From Gammaproteobacteria bacterium (GTDB lineage: Bacteria; Pseudomonadota; Gammaproteobacteria; Xanthomonadales; Wenzhouxiangellaceae): a stretch of 64,000 nucleotides of DNA. The DNA lies in NCBI GenBank assembly GCA_003565625.1, contig PXBD01000032.1:58607-122606 (forward strand), written 5' to 3'. Under the pieces are notes generated by a model. That model was given only the letters and a program-made list of their open reading frames with translations, was not told the DNA's origin and did no database searches. The position numbers and the translations under genes are program-made. The stretch's first letter is position 1, and each line of letters begins with the position of its first letter. Shown piece after piece: positions 9,021 through 17,798 of the stretch.

Positions 9021-9514
9021 GGGCGTCCGGGTTCGACCGCCGCTGCGCCAGCGCTGTCCAGACGTCCGGCCAGGCTCCAGGACTGTCCCAGGTCGGTTAC
9101 CAGAATGCGTGCCCGCGCGTGCGGTTGCTCGCCGGCCAGGCCGCGGTAGCTGCCGCCGCCTGCATGGACCAGCAGCACGACGCTGTCGCCGGCGCTGGTG
9201 GCCGGGTGCTGAAACTGCACCATCAACTCATTCGGCAGCTTGGTCAGGTCACCGGCCGACAGACGCAGCTCTACGCGCTCGCCATCCAAACCCAGACGCC
9301 CGGCCAGACCCAAGGCACGTGCTTCGGCCGCGCGGGTAGTGTCTTCGGTCAGAAACTTGCCGAGCGAATCAAACTGGCCGCTGACGATTTCGGGCGGATT
9401 CGACAGGCCGATGTAGGCCAGCGTCGAGCCGGCAACCACGCCCAGGCCGGTAATGCTGATCAGGATGAACGGCCAGGGTTCCTTGTACCAGGGATTGGGA
9501 GCGCTTGTTTGCAT
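9017..9514 (-). CDS. ccoH: FixH/CcoH family oxidase assembly protein
   Basis: This 165-aa protein has one N-terminal membrane anchor. The PWYKEPWPF motif before the helix is typical of FixH/CcoH, and a periplasmic domain contains FQHPA and RGLAGEQP-like segments. CcoH stabilises the assembling cbb3 complex. It follows ccoG after 7 bp and overlaps the ccoI start by 4 bp. Confidence 0.9.
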   Translation of the reverse strand: MQTSAPNPWYKEPWPFILISITGLGVVAGSTLAYIGLSNPPEIVSGQFDSLGKFLTEDTTRAAEARALGLAGRLGLDGERVELRLSAGDLTKLPNELMVQFQHPATSAGDSVVLLVHAGGGSYRGLAGEQPHARARILVTDLGQSWSLAGRLDSAGAAAVEPGRP

Positions 9515-9521
9515 CAGAATT

Positions 9522-10910
9522 TCAGTCCGGGTTGGTCGGGATGAAGAACCGGGTCTCTACCCTGGAGTGGCGTTCGCCGTCGCGGGTACTGGCAATGATG
9601 GTCATGGGCTGCATCCCGGGGTCGGCGGCCGTCAACGGCAAGGCCACGGTCAGCGGCAGATCGGCTGTCTGGCCCGGCGCCACGCTGACCGTGCGGGTTG
9701 GTTCGACCACGCGAATATCGGTCAGGCCCTCGGCGCGGATGTCGAGTTCCATCACCTCATCGCTGCGGTTGGTCAGCTTCAGGCTGTAACTGTTTTCCAG
9801 TTCGGCGCCAGCCAGGCGGTACAGGGCAGTGCGGTCGCGCAGGACATCGATGATCAGCGGGTCGCGCCCGGTCAGGAACACGCCGATGATGGTGGCCAGC
9901 AGGGTCAGGGCGGCCAGGTAGATGAAGATACGCGGGCGCAGAATCCGGGTGGGCTTGTTGTTGACCGCGTTGTCGGTCGTGTAGCGGATCAACCCGCGCG
10001 GGTAGCCCATCCGGTCCATGACGTCGTCGCAGACATCAATGCAGGCGGCACAGGCAATGCACTCGATCTGCAGGCCGTCGCGGATGTCGATGCCGGTCGG
10101 GCAGACCTGGACACAGGCCGTACATTCGATGCAGTCGCCCAGGCCCAGGGCCCGGTAGTCGGCGTTCTTGCTGCGACCGCCCCTGGGCTCGCCGCGCTCG
10201 GCGTCATACGAAATGACCAGGCTGTCGGCATCGAACATGGCCGACTGGAAGCGCGCGTACGGGCACATGTACTTGCACACCTGCTCGCGCATGTAGCCGG
10301 CATTGCCGTAGGTGGCAAAGCCGTAGAAAAACATCCAGAAGGTTTCCCAGCCGCCCATGTCGAAGCTCAGCACCCGCGGACCGAGCTCGCGGATGGGCAC
10401 AAAGAATCCGACGAAAGTAAAGCCTGTCCACAGCGCAAAGGTGATCCACAGAAACTGCTTGGACGACTTGCGCAGCAGCTTGTCCTTCGTCCATGGGCCC
10501 TTGTCGAGCTTGATGCGCTGGTTGCGGGAGCCTTCCGTGACCCGCTCCATCCACAGGAACACTTCGGTCCACACCGTCTGCGGACAGGCGTAGCCGCACC
10601 ACAAGCGCCCGGCCAGGGCGGTGAAAAAGAACAGGGTCAGTGCCGCCATGGCCAGCAGCAGCGACAGGACGAACAGATCCTGCGGCCACAGAGTGATGCC
10701 AAGGAAGTGGAACTGGCGTCCCGGCAGGTCGAACAGCACGATCTGCTGCCCACCCCAGTTGATCCAGGGCACGACATAAAACAGGCCCAGCAGCAGCCAG
10801 GCGGCAATCACCCGCAGGCGCGAAAAGCGACCTCCAGTCTCGCGCGGATAGACCTTGGGCTGCTTGACATACAGCGGGATGGTCTGGGTATCGGAAGGTG
10901 AGTCGGCCAT
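9522..10910 (-). CDS. ccoG: Cytochrome c oxidase accessory protein CcoG (ferredoxin-type)
   Basis: This 462-aa membrane protein has about five hydrophobic helices and two [4Fe-4S] motifs in the middle: CIECTACVQVCPTGID and CIACAACIDVC. The C-terminal third is a periplasmic Ig-like domain (DUF/FixG C-terminal type). By family knowledge CcoG/RdxA reduces Cu(II) for cbb3 assembly. It lies between the small membrane gene after ccoP and ccoH, in the same direction. Confidence 0.94.
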   Translation of the reverse strand: MADSPSDTQTIPLYVKQPKVYPRETGGRFSRLRVIAAWLLLGLFYVVPWINWGGQQIVLFDLPGRQFHFLGITLWPQDLFVLSLLLAMAALTLFFFTALAGRLWCGYACPQTVWTEVFLWMERVTEGSRNQRIKLDKGPWTKDKLLRKSSKQFLWITFALWTGFTFVGFFVPIRELGPRVLSFDMGGWETFWMFFYGFATYGNAGYMREQVCKYMCPYARFQSAMFDADSLVISYDAERGEPRGGRSKNADYRALGLGDCIECTACVQVCPTGIDIRDGLQIECIACAACIDVCDDVMDRMGYPRGLIRYTTDNAVNNKPTRILRPRIFIYLAALTLLATIIGVFLTGRDPLIIDVLRDRTALYRLAGAELENSYSLKLTNRSDEVMELDIRAEGLTDIRVVEPTRTVSVAPGQTADLPLTVALPLTAADPGMQPMTIIASTRDGERHSRVETRFFIPTNPD

Positions 10911-10919
10911 GCAAACCTG

Positions 10920-11225
10920 TCAGCGTTTGTGATCGTGGTGATTGAAGTGGGTCGGCGGTTCCAGCAGGATGCGGGTAAACAGGCTCGACGAGGCGGTGGC
11001 GGCCCAGAACATGAAAAACGCGACTGTATATCCACCCAGGCGCGAGATTTCCAGTTCGGGGAAGGTGATGTCGCGCAGCACCAGCGGGTCGACCACGATG
11101 AAAAATACCACCGTGGCCATGCCGGCAGCAAAGAACGAGGGCCATAGAATGGCCCCCAGGATTTGAACCAGCGGGCGGGGCGAGGCGCCGGCCCGGTTTG
11201 CGCTGCTCTGACTGGATTCAGCCAT
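10920..11225 (-). CDS. Small two-helix membrane protein between ccoP and ccoG
   Basis: This 101-aa protein has two clear hydrophobic helices (about residues 22-47 and 64-82) and a histidine-rich end, FNHHDHKR. I do not recognise a named family. Its position between ccoP (8-bp overlap) and ccoG (9-bp gap) suggests a role in cbb3 oxidase assembly or as an accessory subunit; this is inferred from context alone. The start could also be the GTG one codon upstream. The terminal HHDH could bind metal, which would fit copper handling, but nothing more can be read from the sequence. Confidence 0.8.
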   Translation of the reverse strand: MAESSQSSANRAGASPRPLVQILGAILWPSFFAAGMATVVFFIVVDPLVLRDITFPELEISRLGGYTVAFFMFWAATASSSLFTRILLEPPTHFNHHDHKR

Positions 11226-12129
11226 CACTGCCGTTCGCGTTCAGGCTGAGCACGTAGGCGGTCACCAGGCGGGAGCGGGCTTCGCCGAGCAGGTCGCGCT
11301 GGGCCGGCATCACGCCGTTGCGGCCATTGCGGATGGTGTAACGCAGGTCGTCAATGCTGCTGCCGTAAGTATAGATGCCCGCGGTCAGATCGGGCGCGCC
11401 CAGCCACGGGTTGCCGGTGCCGTCCGGGCCATGACAGGCCGCGCACAGCAGATCGTAGTGACGCCGGCCGGCGGTGGCCATTTCGGAATCTACCGACTGG
11501 CCGGCCAGCTGCTGCACGAACACCGCGGTGCGGGTGATTTCCTGTTCGTCCAGCGCGCCCTCGAAACCGGGCATGGCGGCGATGCGGCCCTCGTAGATGC
11601 TGGTCCACACCTGTTCGGGTTCACCCCCCCAGATCCAGTGATTATTGGTCAGATTGGGATAGCCGCGCGCGCCCCGTGCGTCTGAGCCGTGGCAGGTCGA
11701 GCAGTTCGTCCGGTACAGGTTGCGCCCGGCTTCCAAAGCCTGGGGCTGGAGCGCAAGCTCTTCCAGCGGCAACGCCACCAGTTCGCCGAAGCGGTCCTCG
11801 AAGGCGGCATCGGCGGCAGCCCGCTCTTGCTCGTACTGACCCTGAGAAGACCAGCCCAGCACGCCTTCGAAACGGCCCAGGCCCGGGTAGAGAACCAGGT
11901 AGATCAGCGAGAAGATCACCGAGCCGTAAAACAACCACAGCCACCAGCGCGGCATGGGGTTGTTGAGCTCCTCCAGATCTTCATCCCAGACGTGTCCAGT
12001 GGTTTCCTTGCCCTCGCTGTTGGTGCCGGAGGGCACCTTGGCCTTGCCGGTGGCGATGAACAGCCACACCATGGCTGCGGTAAAAGCCAACGTGATAATG
12101 ACGATAAACCAGTGCCAGAACGCACTCAT
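11218..12129 (-). CDS. ccoP: cbb3 oxidase dihaem cytochrome c subunit CcoP
   Basis: This 303-aa subunit has two N-terminal membrane helices (about residues 5-27 and 62-81) and two haem c motifs, CSTCH (Cys143, Cys146, His147) and CAACH (Cys229, Cys232, His233). The segment ELNNPMPRWW is diagnostic of CcoP. It passes electrons from soluble cytochromes to CcoO and CcoN. The start overlaps the ccoQ stop by 4 bp and the stop lies inside the next gene. Confidence 0.96.
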   Translation of the reverse strand: MSAFWHWFIVIITLAFTAAMVWLFIATGKAKVPSGTNSEGKETTGHVWDEDLEELNNPMPRWWLWLFYGSVIFSLIYLVLYPGLGRFEGVLGWSSQGQYEQERAAADAAFEDRFGELVALPLEELALQPQALEAGRNLYRTNCSTCHGSDARGARGYPNLTNNHWIWGGEPEQVWTSIYEGRIAAMPGFEGALDEQEITRTAVFVQQLAGQSVDSEMATAGRRHYDLLCAACHGPDGTGNPWLGAPDLTAGIYTYGSSIDDLRYTIRNGRNGVMPAQRDLLGEARSRLVTAYVLSLNANGSDG

Positions 12130-12284
12130 GATCCCGACTCCTTGTCCCGATTGTTCTTGTCTTGTTCATCCAGCGGCAGGTGAGCCTGCTCATCAAAGTC
12201 TGACTTGTCCTTGATCAGGAACACCCAGACCGTGATGCCGACGAAGGCGAGCATGGCAAATGCCGTCCACAGTCCGCTGCTCAT
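12126..12284 (-). CDS. ccoQ: cbb3 oxidase small subunit CcoQ
   Basis: This 52-aa protein has one membrane helix (residues 6-24) and a charged cytoplasmic tail rich in Asp, Glu and Lys. The size and place between ccoO and ccoP fit CcoQ, which stabilises the complex. ATG at 12284 overlaps the ccoO stop by 4 bp; the frame stays open upstream only as a shadow of ccoO. Confidence 0.9.
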   Translation of the reverse strand: MSSGLWTAFAMLAFVGITVWVFLIKDKSDFDEQAHLPLDEQDKNNRDKESGS

Positions 12285-12901
12285 GGTTGGCTGAGCCCGT
12301 TCTGACCGGTCCATTGCGTGCCCAGGCCTTGCAGGTAGGCGACCAGCGCGTCGAGTTCGGTCTTGCCGCGCACGGCCTCGGCCGCGCCCTCGATGTCTTC
12401 TTCGCTGTAGGGGTGGCCCAGGCGTTTGAGCGCTCGCATTCTGCGCTCGACCGTGCTCCCGTCGACCATCCGCTCGGCCAGCCACGGGTAGGCCGGCATG
12501 TTCGATGCCGGCACGACCGCGCGCGGATCCACCATGTGCAGATAGTGCCAGTCGTCGCTGTAGCGTCCGCCGACCCGGGCCAGGTCGGGCCCGGTGCGCT
12601 TCGAGCCCCACTGGAACGGCCGGTCGTAGACGAACTCGCCGGCCACCGAGTAGTGACCATAGCGCTCGGTTTCGGAACGGAAAGGACGGATCTGCTGACT
12701 GTGACAGTTGTAGCAACCCTCGGCCACGTAAACGTCGTAGCCGGCCAGGCGAACCGCGCTGTAGGGCTTGACCCCTTCGGCCGGCTGGACAATGGCGCCC
12801 TTGAACATCAGCGGCACGATCTCGACCAGGCCGCCGAAGCTGATGGCGATGACGATGAGCACGGCCATCAGGCCGATGTTTTTCTCGATTTTTTCATGCA
12901 T
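12281..12901 (-). CDS. ccoO: cbb3 oxidase monohaem cytochrome c subunit CcoO
   Basis: This 206-aa subunit has an N-terminal membrane anchor (residues 9-33) and a haem c motif CYNCHSQQ (Cys63, Cys66, His67), followed by the family motifs [14 protein letters not shown] and DWHYLHM. I chose ATG 12901 (MHEKIEKN), the usual CcoO start, over an upstream in-frame codon. It follows ccoN after 25 bp. Confidence 0.95.
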   Translation of the reverse strand: MHEKIEKNIGLMAVLIVIAISFGGLVEIVPLMFKGAIVQPAEGVKPYSAVRLAGYDVYVAEGCYNCHSQQIRPFRSETERYGHYSVAGEFVYDRPFQWGSKRTGPDLARVGGRYSDDWHYLHMVDPRAVVPASNMPAYPWLAERMVDGSTVERRMRALKRLGHPYSEEDIEGAAEAVRGKTELDALVAYLQGLGTQWTGQNGLSQP

Positions 12902-12926
12902 GGTTGTCTGCTCCTCGTGCGCGTGA

Positions 12927-14354
12927 TCAGGCGTGGGCCGGTTCGGCAACCGGCACTTCCGAGGCCTTTTTCGGCGCCATCTGCCAGGTCTTGTAGACGT
13001 TGTAGACCATGAAGAACATGCCCGACAGGAACACGATGCCGCCGATCAGACGCAGGATGTAGTACGGCTGGGTGAACTGCAACACTTCGATGAAGGTGTA
13101 GGTCAGGGTGCCGTCCTCGTTGAAGGTTCTCCACATCAGGCCCTGCATGACGCCGGCAATCCACATCGCAACGATGTAGAGCACGGTGCCGATGGTCGAA
13201 GTCCAGAAATGCCACTCGATCAGGCGCGTGGAATACATCTCCTTGACCCCGAACAGGCGCGGGAAGAGCACGTAGAGCGCGCCAATGGAGATCATCGCCA
13301 CCCAGCCCAGGGCGCCGGCGTGGACGTGGCCGATGGTCCAGTCGGTGTAGTGCGACAGGGCGTTGACCGTCTTGATCGACATCATCGGGCCTTCAAAGGT
13401 GGACATGCCGTAGAACGACAGGGCCACGATCATGAAGCGCAGGATCGGGTCGGTACGGAGCTTGTGCCAGGCACCCGACAGCGTCATGATGCCGTTGATC
13501 ATGCCGCCCCAGCTGGGCGCCAGCAGCATGATCGAGAAGATCATGCCCAGGGTCTGAACCCAGTCGGGCAGGGCGGTGTAGTGCAGGTGGTGCGGGCCGG
13601 CCCACATGTAGATCGCAATCAGCGACCAGAAGTGGACGATGGACAGGCGGTAGGAGTACACCGGTCGTCCAGCCTGTTTGGGAACGAAGTAGTACATCAT
13701 GCCCAGGAACCCGGCGGTCAGGAAGAAGCCGACCGCGTTATGCCCGTACCACCACTGCACCATGGCATCCACGGTGCCGGAATAGATCGGGTAGGAGTGG
13801 GTCAGCCCGGTTGGCAGGGCCAGGTTGTTGACGATGTGGAGCACCGCGACGGTCAGGATGAAGGCGCCAAAGAACCAGTTGGCCACGTAAATGTGTTTGA
13901 CCTTGCGCTTGACGATGGTGCCGAAGAACACGATCGCATACGACACCCAGACCACCGCAATCAGGATCGCCAGCGGCCAGATCAGCTCGGCGTATTCCTT
14001 GCCCATGGTCAGGCCCATGGGCAGGGTAATGGCCGCGCCCACAATGACCAGCTGCCAGCCCCAGAAGGTAAACGCCGCCAGCCCGTCGGAAAACAGGCGC
14101 ACGTGGCAGGTGCGCTGGACCGCGTAGTAGCTGGTGGCGAACAGGGCCGAGCCGCCAAAGGCGAAGATCACCGCGTTGGTGTGCAACGGCCGCAGGCGGC
14201 CATAGCTCAGCCAGGGAATCTCCCAGCCCAGGTTGGGCCAGATCAATTGGGCTGCGATGAACACGCCAACGAGCATGCCCACAATCCCCCAGACCACGGT
14301 CATGACGGCGAATTGCCGCACGACCTTGTCGTTATAGGTGCTTGGTTGGTTCAC
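12927..14354 (-). CDS. ccoN: cbb3-type cytochrome c oxidase catalytic subunit CcoN
   Basis: This 475-aa polytopic protein has about twelve helices and is the haem-copper catalytic subunit that reduces oxygen to water at low oxygen tension. Ligand histidines are visible in the family contexts [40 protein letters not shown] and [17 protein letters not shown]. It is the first gene of the ccoNOQP cluster, which continues through GHIS to the TauE-like gene in one direction. A perfect FNR box lies 69-82 bp upstream. Confidence 0.97.
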   Translation of the reverse strand: MNQPSTYNDKVVRQFAVMTVVWGIVGMLVGVFIAAQLIWPNLGWEIPWLSYGRLRPLHTNAVIFAFGGSALFATSYYAVQRTCHVRLFSDGLAAFTFWGWQLVIVGAAITLPMGLTMGKEYAELIWPLAILIAVVWVSYAIVFFGTIVKRKVKHIYVANWFFGAFILTVAVLHIVNNLALPTGLTHSYPIYSGTVDAMVQWWYGHNAVGFFLTAGFLGMMYYFVPKQAGRPVYSYRLSIVHFWSLIAIYMWAGPHHLHYTALPDWVQTLGMIFSIMLLAPSWGGMINGIMTLSGAWHKLRTDPILRFMIVALSFYGMSTFEGPMMSIKTVNALSHYTDWTIGHVHAGALGWVAMISIGALYVLFPRLFGVKEMYSTRLIEWHFWTSTIGTVLYIVAMWIAGVMQGLMWRTFNEDGTLTYTFIEVLQFTQPYYILRLIGGIVFLSGMFFMVYNVYKTWQMAPKKASEVPVAEPAHA

Positions 14355-14422
14355 GGAATTCTCCCTTGAAGAAGATGCGCATTAGATGCGCTGAATATTG
14401 GCGATTTTGGCCGCGTGAAAAA

Positions 14423-14436
14423 TTGATCCAGATCAA
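14423..14436 (-). promoter_or_regulatory. FNR box upstream of ccoN
   Basis: TTGATCCAGATCAA is a perfect TTGAT-N4-ATCAA site. Centred at -41.5 it would place ccoN initiation near 14388, 34 bp before the ATG; the -10 there (CAATAT) is poor, as expected for an activator-dependent promoter. The site lies in the 163-bp divergent region shared with the DUF2868 gene. Confidence 0.85.
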
Positions 14437-14517
14437 ATTTCGCCGATTTGGTGCTGCAATAGTAAGCGACAACCTTATAATTCACCAACTGTCTCCCCCA
14501 GGGTCTGCGCAATCGAC

Positions 14518-15960
14518 GTGAGCAAGGGCCGCCTTCCCGCCGCCGCCTGGCTGTTGACCGAAACCGTTCGCCTGCACGAGGAACGCCACGGTCGCATTCT
14601 TGAAGACGCCACGGCCAACGTGCTGGCGCGCGAAACGGCCGGAGGATTTGTTGATGGCTTGGCCCGGCGGGCCGCGGCCCTGCCGGACGCCGCTTCCGTG
14701 CGCGCTGATCTGCTGCGTTTGCGGGGCCTCGGGCGCTGGTTGGTGGTGCTGGTGTTGCTGCTGGCGGTGACGGCCGGCGCGCTGGCCGCGCTGTCGAGCG
14801 CCGCATCGCGCGAGGTCGATGTATTACTGGCTTCCGCCTCGCTGCTGCTGCTGCCCGGGCTGATGCTGCTGGTCTGGCTTGCGCTGATGTTGTTTTCTCG
14901 TCCCGGCCGGACCGCGCCCAGTCTCAGCGGTGGTCTGCTGGGCCTGGGCATTCGCCGGCTCGGGCCGCGCGTGTTGTCCGGGCCGCTGGCCGCGGAAACC
15001 GTTTCATCGGCCACCGGCTTGCTGCTCAGTCGCCCCGGGCGCTGGCTGCTGGGCAGTCTTACCCATGCCTTCTGGGCGCTCTACAGCCTGGCGGCGCTGA
15101 TTCTGCTGGTGTTGCTGTTCAGCATCGCCCAGTACGAGCTGAGTTGGGGAACAACCCTGCTGACCGACGACAGCGTGATCCGCGTAATCCAGGGCCTGGC
15201 CTGGGCGCCGGCGACGCTGGGCCTGATTGAAGCGCCTTCGCCCGAATGGATTCTGGCCGGACGCGAAGGCATGAACTCCGGCGCTGTGCGCGGGGAATGG
15301 GCCCGCTTTTTGCTGGTGCTGGTGGCCGTCTACGGTCTGTTGCCGCGTTTGCTGCTGCTGGTGCTGTGCCTCGCGCTGGCCGTTCCGGGGCTGCGGCGGG
15401 TGCCGGTGGATACGTCCCGACCCGGTTACCTGCGCCTGGCCGGCATCCTGGTGGCCGATGGCGACATTGATACCCGTGGCCAGGCGCCAGTGGCGACCCG
15501 GCCGCCGGCGCGCGCCCGCCCGCGGCGCAGTGCCGGCCCGCCGCTGCTGGTAGGCGTGGAACTGGAGCGTGAAGACTGGCCGGTGGAGCTGCCCGGACTG
15601 GCGTGGCGCGCGCTCGGCCGGGCCGATACCCGCAGCCAGCGCGCCGGGTTGGTCGCGGCGGTGGAATCGCTGGCTGAGCCGCCGCCGGCGGTGCTGGCCC
15701 AGTGCTCGGCCCTGCGCACGCCGGATGAGGGCACGGGCCGCTTTCTTTCCGGCCTGGCTGACGCGGCCGGCACCGTGCTGGTGATCTGGCTGGACGAAAG
15801 CGAGGCCCTGCGCGACCGCGGCGGTGATCTGGCCGCGCGCCAGGCTGACTGGCACGACCTGGCCGGTCGCATCGGTGCCGAGCTGGTGGTGGTCGATGCC
15901 GATGCGCCCGACGAGGCCGCCCTGGCAGAACTTGTGCGCGCCGCCCGGGTGTCTGCATGA
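14518..15960 (+). CDS. DUF2868-type integral membrane protein
   Basis: This 480-aa protein of unknown function matches the DUF2868 family in layout. The N-terminus has LLTETVRLHEERH, the usual opening of that family, followed by two hydrophobic hairpins (about 75-125), further membrane segments (about 195-220 and 262-290) and a soluble C-terminal domain. It starts with GTG. Its stop overlaps the start of the DUF3482 GTPase gene by 4 bp, so the two are translationally coupled. The conserved pairing suggests that the membrane protein and the GTPase act as one complex; what it does is not known. Confidence 0.85.
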   Translation: MSKGRLPAAAWLLTETVRLHEERHGRILEDATANVLARETAGGFVDGLARRAAALPDAASVRADLLRLRGLGRWLVVLVLLLAVTAGALAALSSAASREVDVLLASASLLLLPGLMLLVWLALMLFSRPGRTAPSLSGGLLGLGIRRLGPRVLSGPLAAETVSSATGLLLSRPGRWLLGSLTHAFWALYSLAALILLVLLFSIAQYELSWGTTLLTDDSVIRVIQGLAWAPATLGLIEAPSPEWILAGREGMNSGAVRGEWARFLLVLVAVYGLLPRLLLLVLCLALAVPGLRRVPVDTSRPGYLRLAGILVADGDIDTRGQAPVATRPPARARPRRSAGPPLLVGVELEREDWPVELPGLAWRALGRADTRSQRAGLVAAVESLAEPPPAVLAQCSALRTPDEGTGRFLSGLADAAGTVLVIWLDESEALRDRGGDLAARQADWHDLAGRIGAELVVVDADAPDEAALAELVRAARVSA

Positions 15961-17381
15961 GCCGGTCAGCCAAGGCGGCTCTGCATCTTGCCGTGGTCGG
16001 CCACACCAATACCGGCAAGACCTCGCTGATCCGCACCCTGCTGCACCGGCGCGATTTTGGCGAGATTCGCAACCGCGGTGGCACTACGCGCCAGGTCGCC
16101 TCGGCGCCGCTGGCGGTCAACGGCGAGACCCTGATCACCCTGTACGACTCACCCGGTCTGGAAGACGCGCCCGGCCTGATCGAATGGCTGGACGATCGCC
16201 CCGGGACCCGCCACGATGGACCCGAGCGTGTCCATGCCCTGCTCACCGATCCGCAGGCGCGCGCGCGCTTCGACCATGAAGCCCGCGTGCTGGACCTGAT
16301 GCTCAACGTCGATGTGGCGCTGTACGTGGTCGACGTGCGCGAGCCGGTGCTGGAGAAATACCTCGATGAGCTGGCCGTGCTGGCCCTGTGCGGCTGCCCG
16401 CTGCTGGTGGTGCTGAACTTCGTGGCCAGCGAACACGCGCGCGAGCAGGCCTGGCGTGACGCCCTGGCCCGGATCGGCCTGCACACCGTGCTGGCCTTCG
16501 ACGCCGTTGTCCGCGACCCGGCCAGCGAGCGGCGCCTGTTTGAAAAGCTGGCCGCCCAGCTGGATGCCTTTGCGTCTGTGCTGGAGGCCTGGCTGGCGGT
16601 TCGTGAGCGCGAGGAGAAGGAGCGCCTGACCGCCGCTGCCGCCGCGATCGCCGAAATGCTGGTGGATGTCGCCGCCGCCCATCGCTTGGCCGCGCTGCAC
16701 TCCGAGCACGACCGCGAACAGGCGCAGCAGGCGCTGCGCCATGCCGTGCGCGAACGGGAGCAGGCGTGCGTGGACACCTTGCTCGACCTGTACCGCTTTG
16801 GCCGCGAAGACTACGCCGATGACGACCTGCCGCTCAGCCAGGGCCGTTGGTCCGAAGACCTGTTCGATCCGGAAAGCCTGCGCTACCACGGCATTCGCGC
16901 CGGTGGGCATATCGGTGCCGGTGCCGGCGCCGGCGCCGTGGTGGATGTCGCCACCGGCGGCTTGAGCCTGGGGGCCGGAACCCTGGTCGGTGCCGCACTC
17001 GGTGCCGGTGTGGGGGTGGTGCGCGGTTTTGGCGACCGTATCGGCGACCGGCTACGCCGGCGCGAGCGCCTGATGATTGATGACCCCACCCTGCGCCTGC
17101 TGGCCTGGCGCCAGCTCGAACTGCTGGCCGGCCTGCGCCGTCGTGGCCACGCCAGCCAGGCCCCGCTGCCGACCGCCGAACGCGAGCGCTGGGCCGAAAA
17201 GAAATTGCCCGATCCCCTGCAGCGGGCCCGGCGCCAGCCCGGCTGGTCGGTGCTCAACGCCCCGGAGGCGCCGGACCCGACGCGCCAGCGCGCAGTGGCC
17301 GATCTGGGGCGGGTGCTGGAAGCGGCCATGCGGGCCAGTCAGTCAGAAGACGGCGCCGCGGCGGGTGCTGGAACGGAATAA
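15957..17381 (+). CDS. DUF3482-type GTPase with a glycine-zipper segment
   Basis: This 474-aa protein has an N-terminal Era-like GTPase domain. The P-loop is GHTNTGKTS (about residues 15-23), the G2 threonine region is GGTTR, G3 is DSPG, and a degenerate G4-like NFV occurs. A helical region rich in Arg and Glu follows (about 190-270). Then comes a Gly-Ala segment GAGAGAGAVVDV...LVGAALGAGVGVV (about 315-355) that looks like a glycine zipper and could insert in a membrane or pack helices. It is coupled to the upstream DUF2868 membrane protein gene. The pair resembles a dynamin-like or membrane-recruited GTPase module only loosely; no function is assigned. Confidence 0.85.
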   Translation: MSRSAKAALHLAVVGHTNTGKTSLIRTLLHRRDFGEIRNRGGTTRQVASAPLAVNGETLITLYDSPGLEDAPGLIEWLDDRPGTRHDGPERVHALLTDPQARARFDHEARVLDLMLNVDVALYVVDVREPVLEKYLDELAVLALCGCPLLVVLNFVASEHAREQAWRDALARIGLHTVLAFDAVVRDPASERRLFEKLAAQLDAFASVLEAWLAVREREEKERLTAAAAAIAEMLVDVAAAHRLAALHSEHDREQAQQALRHAVREREQACVDTLLDLYRFGREDYADDDLPLSQGRWSEDLFDPESLRYHGIRAGGHIGAGAGAGAVVDVATGGLSLGAGTLVGAALGAGVGVVRGFGDRIGDRLRRRERLMIDDPTLRLLAWRQLELLAGLRRRGHASQAPLPTAERERWAEKKLPDPLQRARRQPGWSVLNAPEAPDPTRQRAVADLGRVLEAAMRASQSEDGAAAGAGTE

Positions 17382-17385
17382 CGGG

Positions 17386-17685
17386 TCAGGCGTCCGGCGC
17401 GAGCAGGCGGATGGCTGGAAAGTAGGTCTTGTAACGTCGAGTATCCCGGGTCAATACAGGCAGTCCGCTGACCGCTGCATGGGCGCCAATGAAAAAATCC
17501 GCCAGCACATGGCTTTTCGTGCCGCGGTTTCGCCGGTCCTGCACAAACGCCTTTCCTGCCAGAAACAGCGCGGCTCCGGGAATCTCGACGATTGGCAATT
17601 CCATATCGTCCAGTACTTGGTCCAGCGCTTCGATGGTAGAAAACGTTAGCGACAGTTCGGAGTAAATGATCGGGTTGATGATCAG
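17386..17685 (-). pseudogene. vapC: 5'-truncated VapC-type PIN-domain toxin remnant
   Basis: The frame ends with a typical VapC C-terminal half: IINPIIYSELSL, then ALFLAGKAF, DFFIGAHAAV, VLTRDTRRY and YFPAIRLLAP. An in-frame TAG precedes it at 17686-17688, and the N-terminal VapC segment with the first catalytic aspartate (usually DTNV) is absent from all frames upstream. About 97 of the usual ~135 residues remain. A residual ATG at 17604 could start only a 72-aa fragment. No VapB antitoxin is visible. The gene is therefore probably dead. Its break point lies about 110 bp from the start of the giant mosaic gene, as if the latter's insertion or a deletion removed the 5' end. Confidence 0.8.
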
Positions 17686-17798
17686 CTACCGCCATGCCCT
17701 TGTGGGCGCAGGAGCCGATTGCGATTGCGGTCGAACTCGATAGCTTCGATTCGTCAAATGTCGGCGGCGACAATTTTGACCCGTTGGCCTGAATAGCT

